In this document: in pieces, positions 11,317-22,678 of the stretch
Numbering within the stretch: position 1 is the stretch's first letter
Layout: each line of letters opens with the position of its first letter
Assembly (NCBI GenBank): GCA_034359265.1
Contig: CP136891.1
Location: 52,158,501 to 52,222,500 of the forward strand
Direction: 5' to 3'
Source: Canna indica
Lineage: Eukaryota > Streptophyta > Magnoliopsida > Zingiberales > Cannaceae
DNA length: 64,000 nucleotides
Notes under the pieces: generated by a model
What the model saw: the letters and a program-made list of their open reading frames with translations, nothing else
The model's database searches: none
Told to the model about the DNA's origin: nothing
Program-made: the position numbers and the translations under genes

Positions 11317-12204
11317 TGTTGGCTTAAGGTTTTCAACCTTGATCTTAATCTCGGTTTTGATGATAACATACATGGAACTAATGTTTCATTGAGAAATTTT
11401 TTAGGTTCCAAGTCGGTTAGCGCTCGACGTCCCCGATCGAAAAAATTAGAGAAATCGAAGAAATCGGCAAGGACGCTCGTCGACGCTTGGGATTCTTCGA
11501 GAAGATACAGTTTAGGTTTAGGGTGTCTCGATAAAGTGTAAATCCTCATGATGATGCTAAGAAACCCAAAAACTAATCCCGAACCTCAAATCATGAAAAC
11601 CTAGAAACCGACCTGAAATTTATTAAGCCTAGGGAGCTCCTTGGAGGGCTATATGACCTGGATATTTTCTTGACACAAAAAATGGCAGTAATTGTTCATT
11701 GGGTAAAAACTAAATAATGAGGTATTTTAAAGGAATTTTTGGAAGTCTTTAGCATACCCATATTTGACCCGGGAGATTAGAAAATTTTCGTTTTCCGGAA
11801 ATTTGTACTAGACCCCAAAAACTAGATTTTGATTCTTAAGGATTTTGATTTTTAAGATATTTTTATTGAATCCAAATGGGGGGTAATCCTTATATAACAT
11901 TTATATTTTAAATTTATATAAGTAGACTTAGTGAACACAGAACCTAGAAATGAGCCAAACCATTGCAGTCTGCCCAGTTTCGGTCGACCGTTCGGTCAAT
12001 CGTTCGGTCGACCGAATGCTGCTAAAAATTGGTAGTAGGCAAGTCGATCGACTGAACGGTCGACCGAAATGTGCCAAAAAATGGTAGTATGCCTTCGATC
12101 GCTCGCTCGGTCGACCGACGATCGACCGGACCTGTGACCGGACGACAAAAATGGCTAGTTTTTCGCCCGTTGAGGTGGTTGTTTCATGCCATCTCCTCAA
12201 GGCT

Positions 12205-12212
12205 TATAAATA
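12205..12212 (+). promoter_or_regulatory. TATA box of copia LTR
   Basis: TATAAATA in GGCTTATAAATAGAAG. The same box occurs at 13530-13537, 23553-23560 and 41551-41558 in the other LTR copies of this family, always 20-80 bases after a cluster of GTCGACC/GATCGACC palindromes. This marks the U3/R region; transcription would start about 30 bases downstream. Confidence 0.7.
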
Positions 12213-12812
12213 GAAGTCTTAGCAAGCCTTGCACCCTTCATCTAAGCTTGCATTGAGCCATTCTTGATCATTCTCAAAGCATTTCTTGAGTCATCCCTTT
12301 GATAACCCTAGTTTCCATGATACATCCTTGATCTTGCCTTCAAGCTTTGAATGATTCATCATTGAGGCATCAAGAGGAACTAGGACTTGAGTTTGGAGCT
12401 AAGTATTTGTTGTATTATTTATTTTCTCCATTATTTGTGTATTTTTGTGATATTTCATTGTATTTGAGCTTGTGAAGACCTAGGTTGTTAGGTCTTGAAA
12501 TTGGGTGGGTAACCTTGGTGTTTAAAGTTTAAATCCACTGGTGTAAATATAGTTTGCTAGGATTAGTTCTTGTTGTCCTTAGGATTGAGGTGGGAGAGTG
12601 CTCTCGGTAGGAAGGCGGAGACTCCGGGTGTGGAAGTGCCTTCGGTGTGAGAACGGAGACTCTCCGGTGAAAACGTCCTCATTGTAAAGGAAACAAGATA
12701 ATCTAGTAAAGCTAGTTTGGAAATCCTAAGCGGGGTGCTTAGATAGTGGAGTAGGCATTGGAGCCGAACCACTATAAATAATTGTGTTTGCATTAATTCT
12801 ACTTGTGTTTAT

Positions 12813-14300
12813 TGTTGGCTTAAGGTTTTCAACCTTGGTCTTAATCTCGGTTTTGATGATAACAAACATGGAACTAATGAATTAATTGAAAAATGCTTTC
12901 AAGTTTCATATCGGTTAGCGCTCAATGTCCTCGATTGAAAATATCAGAAGAAATTGAAAAATCAAAAGGACATTGATCGACGTGCTCGGGTTCGTCAACG
13001 AAAATTTCTTGAAGATCGACGTGTGCACCAAAGTCATCTTGGACGAGTCTAAAGAATACATGGAAAGCTCTCCAAGTTGATACTCATTGAAAGATGAAAC
13101 TCGGAAATGAAGCACGCAAGAAGAAGGCTGAAAAAATCAAGTTCAGTATAGGTTCGGTCGATCGGTCGATCGACCGAATGGTGTTAAGAATTGGTTGTAG
13201 CCTTGTCGGTCGACCGGATGGTCGATCGAACGATGCCAAAAAATGGCAGTAGCCATTCGGTTGACCTGTCGATCGACTGAAGTTGGCAAAAATTTGGCAG
13301 AAGGCTATGTCGGTTGACCGACCGAAGCCAAAATGAAGCAGAAGGTGCATCGATCGATCGGTCGGTCGACCAGATTGCAGATCGATGAAGTCGCGATCCA
13401 TTTAGTCAACCGGACGGCGCAAGTTAAGCCCAGAAAGGGTAGCGGTCAATCGATCGATCGACCGACGATCGATCGAACGATTGTAACAGCTAGTTTTCTA
13501 CCCGTTGAATCGTTGTTCAGCTGAGGGGTTATAAATACCCCTCACCTAACTTCTTTAATTCTTCTTATAGATTTTATTGAGCATTAAAAAGAGAGTTTTG
13601 AGCATTCTAAAGATTGATTAATAGCGCTCAGTTCTTCCGTCGACAACTTCTTCAAGCGCACACTCTGCCTCAACTCGGGTTTCAATTCAAGCTCTACGAC
13701 TTGGCGAGTTGGAGGCTTTGAAGGCTTGGAAAAGAGCATTTAATCTTGGTTTATTCCTTAAGCTCTTTGCAATTGTAATTTTAATTGTTATTTGAACTTG
13801 TTTTTCCTTGGATTTGAGTTTGTAGAAGACCTTGTGTTAGGTCTTGTGTGTGAGTGGTTACCTTGGTGTAGAAGGTACAAAGCCACTTGTGTAAACATAG
13901 CTTACTAGGATTAGTTGAGGTGTCCCTTAGGGTTGAGGTGGAAGAGTGCTCTCGGTAAGAAGGCGGAGACTTCCGGGTGTGGAAGTGCCTTAGATTGAGA
14001 GTTCAGGTCAAAGTCCTCTTGTAAGGGAACCAATTTAATCTAGTAAACTTAGTTTGGAAATCCTAAGCGGGGTGCTTAGGTAGTGGAGTAGGCATTAGGG
14101 CCGAACCACTATAAAATTATGTGTTAGCATTGTTATCTTTTGTTTCTGCTTAATTGGTTTATCTTGCTTCCACATTTAATCTTAAAATTACAATTTGCCT
14201 AAACAATTTAAGAAATAATTAAAACCGGAATTAGGCAAATAGATTTAGATAACACACTATTCACCCCCCCCCCCCCTCTAGTGTGCCATTTCACCCAATA
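12813..14300 (+). repeat. Solo copia LTR nested in a copia LTR
   Basis: TGTTGGCTTAAGG at 12813 to CACCCAATA at 14300, same family and same orientation as its host LTR but a more diverged subtype: the palindrome block (13150-13480) and the 5'-UTR part differ. Flanks TTTAT (12808-12812) and CTTAT (14301-14305) are a target duplication with one change. A poly-C run of about 12 (14267-14279) lies near its 3' end. Confidence 0.85.
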
Positions 14301-14453
14301 CTTATTTCATTATCGTATTTACTTTGCTTCCGCTTGCTACTCAACTTGAAATTTGCCTAAGTAACCGAAGAAACTATTAAAACCGGATTTAGGCAAAAAG
14401 ATTAGTAAACATACTATTCACCTCCCTCTAGTGTGGCCATTTCACCCAACAAT

Positions 14454-14466
14454 TGGTATCAGAGCA
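14454..14466 (+). other. Copia primer-binding site (tRNA-Met)
   Basis: TGGTATCAGAGCA, two bases after the LTR end at 14451. This is the usual initiator-Met tRNA primer site and confirms that 11317-14451 acts as a 5' LTR. Confidence 0.95.
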
Positions 14467-14518
14467 GGCCATAGATTGAGATTTCATCATCTCTTCTACA
14501 CTTTGCCTCGATCTTAAA

Positions 14519-15924
14519 ATGACACTAGAGTTGGTAGCGTCTTCACCTCCTAGGTTCAATGAATCGAACTTTGGTCTTTGGAAGTCTAGGATGTACACCT
14601 ACTTAAAGACTAGAGGTTTTAATGTTTATAACATGATAACATTAGAATACATTGACCCTAAGGTTGACATGCATGATTGGAATGAACTTGACAAGAAAAT
14701 GTTTCAATCTAATGGAGATGCTATGTATTCTATATTTTGTACCTTACCTAATAGCATCCTTGAAAAAGTCATGCATTGTACTTCGGCTTTTGACATTTTG
14801 GCAACTTTAAATATGCTATATGATTATGCCAAGACTGAAAAGATTGACACTTCCAATGAAGGTGGTGATGACAATGGTCATCCCCCTAATACTAACCTTG
14901 GTTTTGATGCCCAAAGCACTTCTAGCCAAAGGAGTAAAAGCAAAAATCGGAAACGGAAACTTAGATGCTTCCTTTGCCAAGAAACGGAACACAAGAAGAT
15001 GAATTGTCCTCTCTTGAAGAAGAAATCCAAAAAGAAGATGTGTACTTCTTCATCCACATCTCAATCAAGTGAAACCTCTTCTAGACATGACGATGAAGCT
15101 ACATCTAACTTTTGCCTCATGGGCCTTCGAAATGAGGTATATTTATCGTCTTCTAGTCATGATCAAAATAGTGATTCTAGTAGCTCTAAATCCCTTGACA
15201 TGTTTTATGAAGAATTACTAGAAGAATGCAAAAAGATGTATATCTTGCTTATGAAAAAGAACAAGGAAAATAGAAAACTAAAGAACGAAAATTTAAGGCT
15301 TAGTTCTCATGTGCATGAACTAGAAAATGAAAAATTGAATACAAGTATACTTGTTTCTTGTCATGATGATTTTAAGCTTGAAATTGAGAATGTAAAAGTG
15401 AGGTTAAAGATTTGACAAATGAAAATGAAGATTTGAAATCAAAAATAAAACTTAGGAGTAATGATTTGAAAAATGATTTCGAGCTTGAGAATGAAAAATT
15501 AAGAGTTGAGAATTGAATGTTAAAATCTCAACTACATGCATTGCATAAATCTATGAATAAGTTGAAGAATGAGCTGTTGGTTTTGAGTATGAAAATTAAT
15601 GCTTCCTCTTTTAAGAATGTCTCATTTAGGAAACCTCAAAACAAGAATGCTTCATTTAAGAATGCGCATGCTCATCATAGTTCACATGTTAAGCATTCTA
15701 ATGATAGATCTCATATCCATAGTAAAAATGAAAAGAAGTTTAATGGACATTATTTTTGTTGTGGTACATATGGCCATGCAATATATGACTGTGCTTTTAA
15801 AAAAAATCCAAGTGTAGCTAAGACACTTTGGATTCCTAGGCCAACTCACCTCCAAGGACCCAAAGTCATTTGGGTACCAAATGTTTCTTGCTCTCTTGTG
15901 GGGGGAGCTACCACACAAGGGTAA
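14519..15924 (+). pseudogene. Copia gag polyprotein (UBN2-type, zinc knuckles), disrupted
   Basis: Starts 53 bases after the PBS. The N-terminal part shows the plant copia gag signature PRFNESNFGLWKSRMYTYLK and the UBN2-like region (LDKKMFQSNGDAMYSIFCTL, KVMHCTSAFDILATL). A perfect CX2CX4HX4C knuckle, CFLCQETEHKKMNC, is at about residue 152, followed by Ser-rich and coiled-coil-like Lys/Glu-rich stretches. A one-base loss near 15400 shifts the frame (KDLTNENEDLKSK continues in another frame) and a TGA at 15513-15515 stops it. The distal part (15517-15924) has a second, degenerate knuckle (HYFCCGTYGHAIYDC) and ends TLWIPRPTHLQGPKVIWVPN, the motif before integrase in Sirevirus/Maximus elements. 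Protease to RT do not follow. Confidence 0.85.
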
Positions 15925-16481
15925 AGAGAAGTGAAGAGTTGAAGTTGACCATAGACTTAAATGAAGTATCATTCCTTGGTTGCAACTTCAAACCATCATG
16001 ATGTCATAGGTATGGAAATTGGCATCTAGGTATACTTTGTATCATCTCCTTACTTTGATTTGTTTTATTTAAGTTGGAGTTATGATGCATGTTTAATTTG
16101 AGTTGTTTTCCCCGCTCTTGTTAAGAGTCTTTTGGATTTTTTTATTTTTGATTTTCGGTCTCTTCGGAGACCTATGTGGCCTATAACGGGCTCATGCGAC
16201 CTTGCGGTTCCAAATCATAGGCTTTTTGTGGCCTCTCGATTTTCAACGAATAGGAAGGGTTGGAGATCATGTTTTCATATTTATTATTCGTATGATCTCT
16301 TAAAATTAGTTTTGGTATCACTTGATTTCATTTAAAATGAATTTCAAACTATCTAGCAAAGATATATTTTGAAAATGATATTTGAATCTCTCTTTGCTAT
16401 TTGGTTTGGTTAGCTTGCTAGTAGCCTTAATTTCATTATCTACTATTGAAGTCTACCTGCAAGTTAAAAATGTTAATGGAA
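15925..16481. other. Copia internal sequence without coding
   Basis: About 560 bases between the end of gag and the hAT insertion. AT-rich, with runs of T. In a normal copia element protease and integrase would begin here. I see no GAG-pre-integrase HHCC motif in any frame; the short frames at 16132-16335 and 16382-16663 have no recognisable domain. Confidence 0.6.
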
Positions 16482-16715
16482 GGCTATGCCATGGTTTAAA
16501 ATACCGATACCGGTCATCATCTCGGTGGATGACCGGTACCGGTACGTACCGATACCGTACCGTACCGACACACGGTACGGTCCGGTACGAAAATTGCATA
16601 CCGAGCTTCTTCTTCTTTTTTTTGATTTTGCTGCTAAAAATAACTCCAATAACCCATGATTGATCAAGAAAAACTTAAATTTCATATTCAAATGTCAAAT
16701 ACATGAATACAATGT

Positions 16716-19700
16716 TTAAAATGTGGACGAATGACGTCCATCGTACTCGTACATATCTTGGGGACAAACACGACTAAGGTCAACACTGTAAGTCTCCAAT
16801 GCCCATATCTGAAAATGATCCCATGTCATCATGTCTTGGTATCCTTTATACCACATACCCATCAGTGTTTCTTTGTTGACCGTCCAAGAACTAGTCCATG
16901 TATCATCAGTTGAGTAGGTACTTGATACAGAGTAGGTTGATTCAGAAACTTCTTGCAAGCTACTCATCATATTGTGGTGGTAATCTTGCAAAGTTGTCGG
17001 TCCACCTCCTCGACGCCGACCTTTCTTCTCGTACACCCGAGTTGTTCGTCCGATTCTAGCACCATAATCGTGATCTTGAGTGGTGTGGTCAAAGTATTGC
17101 TCATTCGTCCACAGATCGGTAGGCGCCGGTGTTGATGGTACGACGGTCTCTTCTCCCCCAGCTCCATCATCATCTCCTCCATCTTCTGAGCTGCTACTGC
17201 TATGAACCGAGGGCTCATCTTCTTCGTCCTCTTACGCTTCTACGATCGCGTCCAAAGGATCAATTGGTTGTTTCCCTTTGCCTTTGCCTTTTGCCTTTGA
17301 AGGTGAAGGTGCTGCCTTCTTCTTTCCTTTTGATTGTGAAGATGGAGAGTCGGACGTGGATCGTCGTCTTACTTGCCGAACTCATTGAGAGTCCAAGGGA
17401 GCAAGGGTCATGTCCCTCTCAAGAGCTTGACTATCCATGTCTTCTAGTTGGCTCTCATACTCAACAGCATCAGATATAATTGGTGAAGGCCGAGGTGGTT
17501 CGCCTGGTTCATCAAGAAGAGGCAGGTCGGTCTCCATTGCACTCCACCAATCAATTATTGGGTCTGCATCGCCTTGGACGAACTCGACATCGAATGGATC
17601 TACATGTAGAATTTCTCTATCTTTGTTCTGTAACGCCCGCATTCGAAGTCGCATGTTATAATGAACATATACGAGCTTCTCTAATCGGGCATACGAAAGG
17701 CGATTGCGCGGCTTCGTATGAATCAAGGCGAAGGTCGACCAATTCCTCTCGCATCCACTTGATGATGTGTTTGCGAGAGGATGCGTGTTGCAATCTTTCG
17801 AAGAGTTGGAGATTCATTTCCAAATTGCAACCACCATTCGACTGTAGCAAATTTAAAATTAATATTAGTAACGGGATTTTATCTTTGATAAATAAATTGA
17901 CAAAGAAAATCTATCTACCTGGATCCATAGTATCTCGGGTGGAGATTGCAAATGAATCTCCGAAATTGCCAGTTGCATCGCGAAACCATTTTAATTCATT
18001 GAGAGCTTGTGCTGCTTCTCGGTTGGATCCCGACATTCGTTGTATAACCTTGCGGAGGGGATATAACAAACTATCGACCATTCCAAGATTATACCGGTAT
18101 TGGTATGAAGGATTTAAATAATACCCTATAAAAAATTAAGCATAATGAATAAGTAATTAAGCATAATGAATTAAATTTAAATAATTTTTGAATATTAAAT
18201 AAAAAATACCTGCGATGTGTATGTCACGGCTCATTTGATTATCCCATCTCTCTGAGATAATTTTGATGAATGGTTCATACTTGGCAGGAGAAATCATAAC
18301 CCTCTTGATTTCTTCTTGTGCTTGGTGGATGTAGTGGTAGAGATGACTCATTTGAGGCGTCTTTTCCATATCCACCTGTCGTAGAACCTTGTACAAAGGT
18401 TCTACGGCGACGATTATTTCTGCGATGCAATCCCAGAACTGCGTGTTGAGGATGAACTTCTCTGTTTGTTTTCCATCGGTTTTTCCAGCATATCTTGATA
18501 AAGTTCATTCCTCACTTGTAAACATGGTTCTAAGGGCCACCTTTTTTTATTGGAGTGACCTTAATGCGATGAAGTTGGTTGGAAAACGAGTCGCTCCCGG
18601 TCGAAGAATTTCACCTAAAATATGAAATTATCATTAGTAAATATTTATGATAAACTAATTAATAAATAAATATTAGAAATTACTTAAAAATTAATAAATT
18701 ACCTTCTGTAAATTTTTTCATTAGGGCGTGTACCCATGTATGGTTGTAGATGAAGCGGGTAATTTGTTGCGCCTTCTTTACCGGTCGACTTCACCATCGA
18801 TATATCACCGATATCTTTCATCATTAGGTCTACACAATGGGCTGCACATGGAGTCCAACATATGTGAGGATAATCTTGTTCAATTATCTCATCTGCCCTT
18901 TTGAAATTGGCTCCGTTGTCGGTTATAACTTGAACAAGGTTCTGAGGTCCAATCTCCTCGATCACCTCCGTCATCAGCTTCGAGATGTAGTAAGTGTTAT
19001 GGATTTCATCGGACGAGTTCACCGACTTGTGATAAACAACTCTCTGGTTGCAATAGATGAGGAAATTGATGATGCTCATTCGGGTTGGCCTGGTCCAGCT
19101 ATCGCACATCAAACTGCATCCGTACTCCCCCCATTGTCACTTGATTCCATCGATCCAGGTTTTTATTTCATCGACCTCCACTTCTAGGTAAGGACCTGAA
19201 ATTTCATAGGGAGTTGGAGGGGCAATACCTGGGCCTACCTTTTGGATGGTAGACACCATGGTTCGGTAGTATGGGTTGTTGGCTGCATTTGCGGGAATCC
19301 GGCTGAAGTAGAACCATTTAGAGATGGCTCTCCCCAACTCCCACTTCTTCATCGTGCCCCAAGCTCGTCTATACGCGATTGCTTTGCTAATGGAGGAGGA
19401 AATGCCCTTGGATCAAGATCAGAAACATTAATATTAGTTTTTCTACCACTTGCTCCGAGGTTTGTGAAGAATCCACGAATGCCTCCTCTGCTTTGAGGTA
19501 CCCTCATGCTAGAACTCCGGCCAATTTGAGGACCGGAGGGAATTGAACCACTTCGGTCCATTGAGCCGGCAGCCGAAGTCAAGCCAGCACTGCTTATGCC
19601 ACCGCTACCACTGCCGCCGCCATACTCAAAATGAGATCCGGGATAGTACATCCGATCTCGTTCGAATGCAGCATACTCCAATGAAGCTCGGATGTCGGCT

Positions 19701-20034
19701 TCAAGTTCCGGATCCTCTTCGTCACCGCCACCCCGAGCCTCGTAATGGCCACCGCCGACTTCTTGGGTAGCTCGTCGGTCGAACTCGGCTTGTTGAGCTG
19801 CATTCTTAAGACGCTGCTCCTTCTTGTTGGTGAGCATATCTTTAAACATTTGTCGGACTTCCGGCGGTGCTTTGGTGCATTTGGCGACGTCGCTGGATGT
19901 TCCGGCCAAGTGTGCCTTTAATCGGGTGACGCCTCCACCACGACAAATCATATTACAATGGATGCATTGCCAGTGGTTAGCCTTCTCCAACCGAACACCG
20001 TGTTGCCATGCGGGGTCGGCTTAAGATTTCGGCG
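16716..20034 (-). pseudogene. hAT transposase (BED finger, DUF659, hATC) pseudogene
   Basis: Probable start ATGGCGCCGAAATCT at 20034, followed after five codons by a TAA. Then comes a BED zinc finger (ADPAWQHGVRLEKANHW, QCIHCNMICRGGGVTRLKAHLAG; 20010-19900), a Gly/Ser/Glu-rich linker with ALAKQSRIDE, and after a frame change WELGRAISKWFYFSRIPANAANNPYY (19340-19260). The DUF659 core follows (MCDSWTRPTRMSIINFLIYCN, VITDNGANFKRADEII, CWTPCAAHCVDLMMKDIG; 19110-18800), then ITRFIYNHTWVHALMKKFTEG before a GT intron start. LRPGATRFPTNFIALRSL comes next, then SHLYHYIHQAQEEIKRVM (18360-18280), and hATC dimerisation (WWLQFGNESPTLRKIATRILSQ, about 17840-17770). The acidic tail ends [23 protein letters not shown] at 16716. 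At least three frameshifts and five stops make it non-functional. Confidence 0.85.
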
Positions 20035-20289
20035 CCATTTGAGCAGAATTTTGACGTAGAAATTAAGAAAGTAAAGAGGGAGATTGAGAAAGATTGAGAG
20101 TTTAGAGAGTTTAGATGAGTAGAGGGGGTGAGTGAGAGTAAAAGAGGTATTTTGGGGGCTTTATATAGCCACCAAAACATCCAAAAATGACCAAAAACAC
20201 CCTAAGAGCCGTTTGGGCTCTCGGTGCTACAGTGCTAGCTGTCGGCACTGTAGCAGCCCAACGGCTCTTAAAAAGAGCCGTTGGCCCGG

Positions 20290-20545
20290 TATTTACTAAA
20301 TATCGGAGCATACCGGGCGGTATTTATCGGTATATCGATATTTTTAAAGTATCGATATTTTGCTACAGTGCAAAATATCATACCGGGCGGTATAGCCTGG
20401 TATGATAGTAAATACCGCCCGGTATTTGATAAATACCGGGGATACCGGGCGGTATTTACTCATACCGGGTATCTCGTATACCGGTTTTTTCAAAAACCGG
20501 TAAATATCGGGCTTACCGCCCGGTACGGTACGAGATTTAAAACCA
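20290..20545. repeat. hAT subterminal repeat array
   Basis: Dense copies of TACCGGGCGGTA, ATACCGGG and CCCGGTAT in both orientations near the end carrying the transposase start. Such arrays bind transposase in other hAT elements. The same motifs line both ends of the derivative at 29598-30203. Confidence 0.75.
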
Positions 20546-20555
20546 TGGGCTATGC

Positions 20556-22660
20556 TATCATGAAGAAAATTGAAAAGTAAAAAGACAAGTTTGGCAAAAT
20601 TTCTAAGAATAAGGTATAGGTTTAATTTTGCAAAAATCTTAGTATAGTAATTGAATATTCATGCATTAATGATGTCTCTATACTCATGATCAATTTTGCA
20701 TGATAAATATTTGAAAGTTCATGAGTAGGTAAAATTTTGATAACTTAGGAAATTTCATTATATATTGATTGAATGAAATTTGCTCTAGGTTGAAATTCAT
20801 ATTAGAGACCTTATTTTGAGTTAGTAGTTGGTAAATATGTTTACATACACATATCACATGATTCTAGACATTTAAACTTGAAAATTCTTGTGTAGATGAA
20901 CAAGGTGATAACTAGTTTACTTTAGGGGACTTAAACTTGGAAAAGTTTGACCCAAGTCAACAAATCAACTTGGACACTTCATTTTAAGTCCAAAACTTCA
21001 TAAACATGTTTAAGAACAGGTATGACATGTTCCCATGCACTTAGAATGAAAAATTCATATAGATATGGATAAAATGATATAGAGATCATTTCATGATAAC
21101 CTCTTTTGAATCAAGTTGACCCAAGTCAGCAAATTGATTTAAAGGTCTCGTTTTCAATTCATATTTGACGAACATATTTAGATATACTCATGTTAGGAGT
21201 CCATAGGTTTAAGTTTGAAAAACCATGAGTAAATGATAAGATTGACACTTAGCAAGTTTCATGATAACTAGCTTAGTTTTGAATGAAACCATGCTAGGTT
21301 GATATCTTGACTTAATGACATAATTTTCATTTCAAACTTGACATACACTCTTTACATGACCATTATATGGTGCATGTCATAAAAGTTTGAATGAAAACTG
21401 AACACGTTTTGAAAAATAACTTAAAATTATGAAAATGCCATTGAAATTTTAGTATATTCAGTTATTTCTAGAAAAATATAGAAATATCCTTTTTAACTGA
21501 TTCTTGAAACTGCACCTTCACTAAAAAATCTATTTTCTTCAGTAAAAATTTCAAAAAGTTTCGCCGTGCATATGATTTATAGTGGAATTTTGGAGTTGGA
21601 TTTCAAAAATACAAAGTATCATCCTCTTGAAATATCAATCTTTCTGATACTTTAATTTTTCGTCAAAAACTTCAAACGGAACTTTGTGCATACTATTTTG
21701 ATTACATTTCTAATATCGTTCTCATTATTCTTTGAATGAAATTATTTCTAAAAATAATTTTGATATCTTGAGCGATATCCTAAAAATGAGTTTTTAGTTG
21801 AAATCAAGATAGAATTAAATATGAACTTAGAAATTTCCTTTTAAGCCCAAACTTGATCAATATACTTAGATTCACTCATGTTAGATGCCTAATTGCCTAA
21901 GTTAGAAAAAACATGAGTAGATAGCAAAATTTAATACTTAGCCATTTTCATGCTTTCATGCCTACTTTGAATGAAATCGTGCTAAATTCATATTTTGATC
22001 AAATGGCATTCTTTTCACTCCAAACTTGATATACATATTTTACATGACAATATCTTTGTATTTTGGAAGTTTGAATGATTTTTGGAATTGTCATAAAAAT
22101 CTCATTTATTTACGAAAATGTCACTAAAGTATCTATCTTCTCAAGTTGCTCATTTTTCTGATACTTTAAATTTTCATTAGATTTTCAAATGAGACTTGAA
22201 GTATGATATTTTAAATTCACTTATGGTATCGTTCTACTCATTTGATGAGAAAAATTATTTCTAAAATGATTTTTGACTATTTGATCGATACTTGAAAATA
22301 TCGATACTTAAGTTACTACATGATTCTTGGTTTTGGATTTTATTTATCATTTCACGATATCATGTATGACTTATTCTCTTATTCGATGTTTGGCTTTCAT
22401 CATTTGAGTTGAGACTTTCGCGGTTTTGAAAAATCTATTGGAGTTTCAATTTTGACTTTTGATTGACTTTTCTTGTCCTTCTTGAGTGATGTCAAAAGGG
22501 GGAGAAAAATATAGGTAAAAAAGGAAGAAAATAAAGGAAAACCATGCATATAGATAGGGGGAGTTTATTTTCATACATATGCATGTTGATAAGGGGAGAA
22601 ATCCCATGTTTGGTATCCTTTGCGCTCTAATGAATATATTTTTATATGGATGTTTGTCAT
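20556..22660. repeat. Copia internal non-coding region of diverged tandem modules
   Basis: About 2.1 kb, AT-rich, without long open frames. Phrases recur every 170-250 bases or so: CATGTT followed by a Gly/Lys-poor spacer, AAAAACCATGAGTA, ACTTAGCAAGTTTCATGATAACTAG, GACCCAAGTCAAC, AAACTTGACATACA and TTTACATGAC. Examples start near 20860, 21030, 21200 and 21880, which suggests four to five old tandem modules. This replaces the pol genes of a normal copia element. It ends in gatgtcaaaagggggagaaaa, also present at 5865-5890. Confidence 0.55.
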
Positions 22661-22663
22661 CAT

Positions 22664-22678
22664 CAAAAAAGGGGAGAT
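22664..22678 (+). other. Polypurine tract of the copia element
   Basis: CAAAAAAGGGGAGAT immediately before the 3' LTR start TGTTGGCTTAAGG (22679). A similar tract precedes the LTR start at 6057. This is the plus-strand primer site for reverse transcription. Confidence 0.85.

Larger units (their letters stand above)
11317..14451 (+). repeat. Copia 5' LTR, interrupted by a nested solo LTR
   Basis: Begins TGTTGGCTTAAGG and ends CACCCAACA directly before the primer site. The LTR proper is 11317-12812 and 14306-14451 (about 1.64 kb), with 12813-14300 being a second LTR of the same family. Both parts align with the uninterrupted 3' LTR at 22679-24309. It holds a TATAAATA box (12205-12212) preceded by a cluster of GGTCGACCGA-like palindromes (11975-12135). 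Confidence 0.9.
16490..20547 (-). mobile_element. hAT transposon with decayed transposase gene
   Basis: 4058 bp flanked by a perfect 8-base duplication GGCTATGC (16482-16489 and 20548-20555). Terminal inverted repeats: left CATGGTTTAAAATACCG, right (reverse complement) CATGGTTTTAAATCTCG. Both ends are lined with subterminal TACCGGGCGGTA-type repeats, densest at 20290-20530. The transposase lies on the minus strand (about 20034 to 16716). It inserted into the copia internal region. A 606-bp derivative of the same family sits at 29598-30203. Confidence 0.95.
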
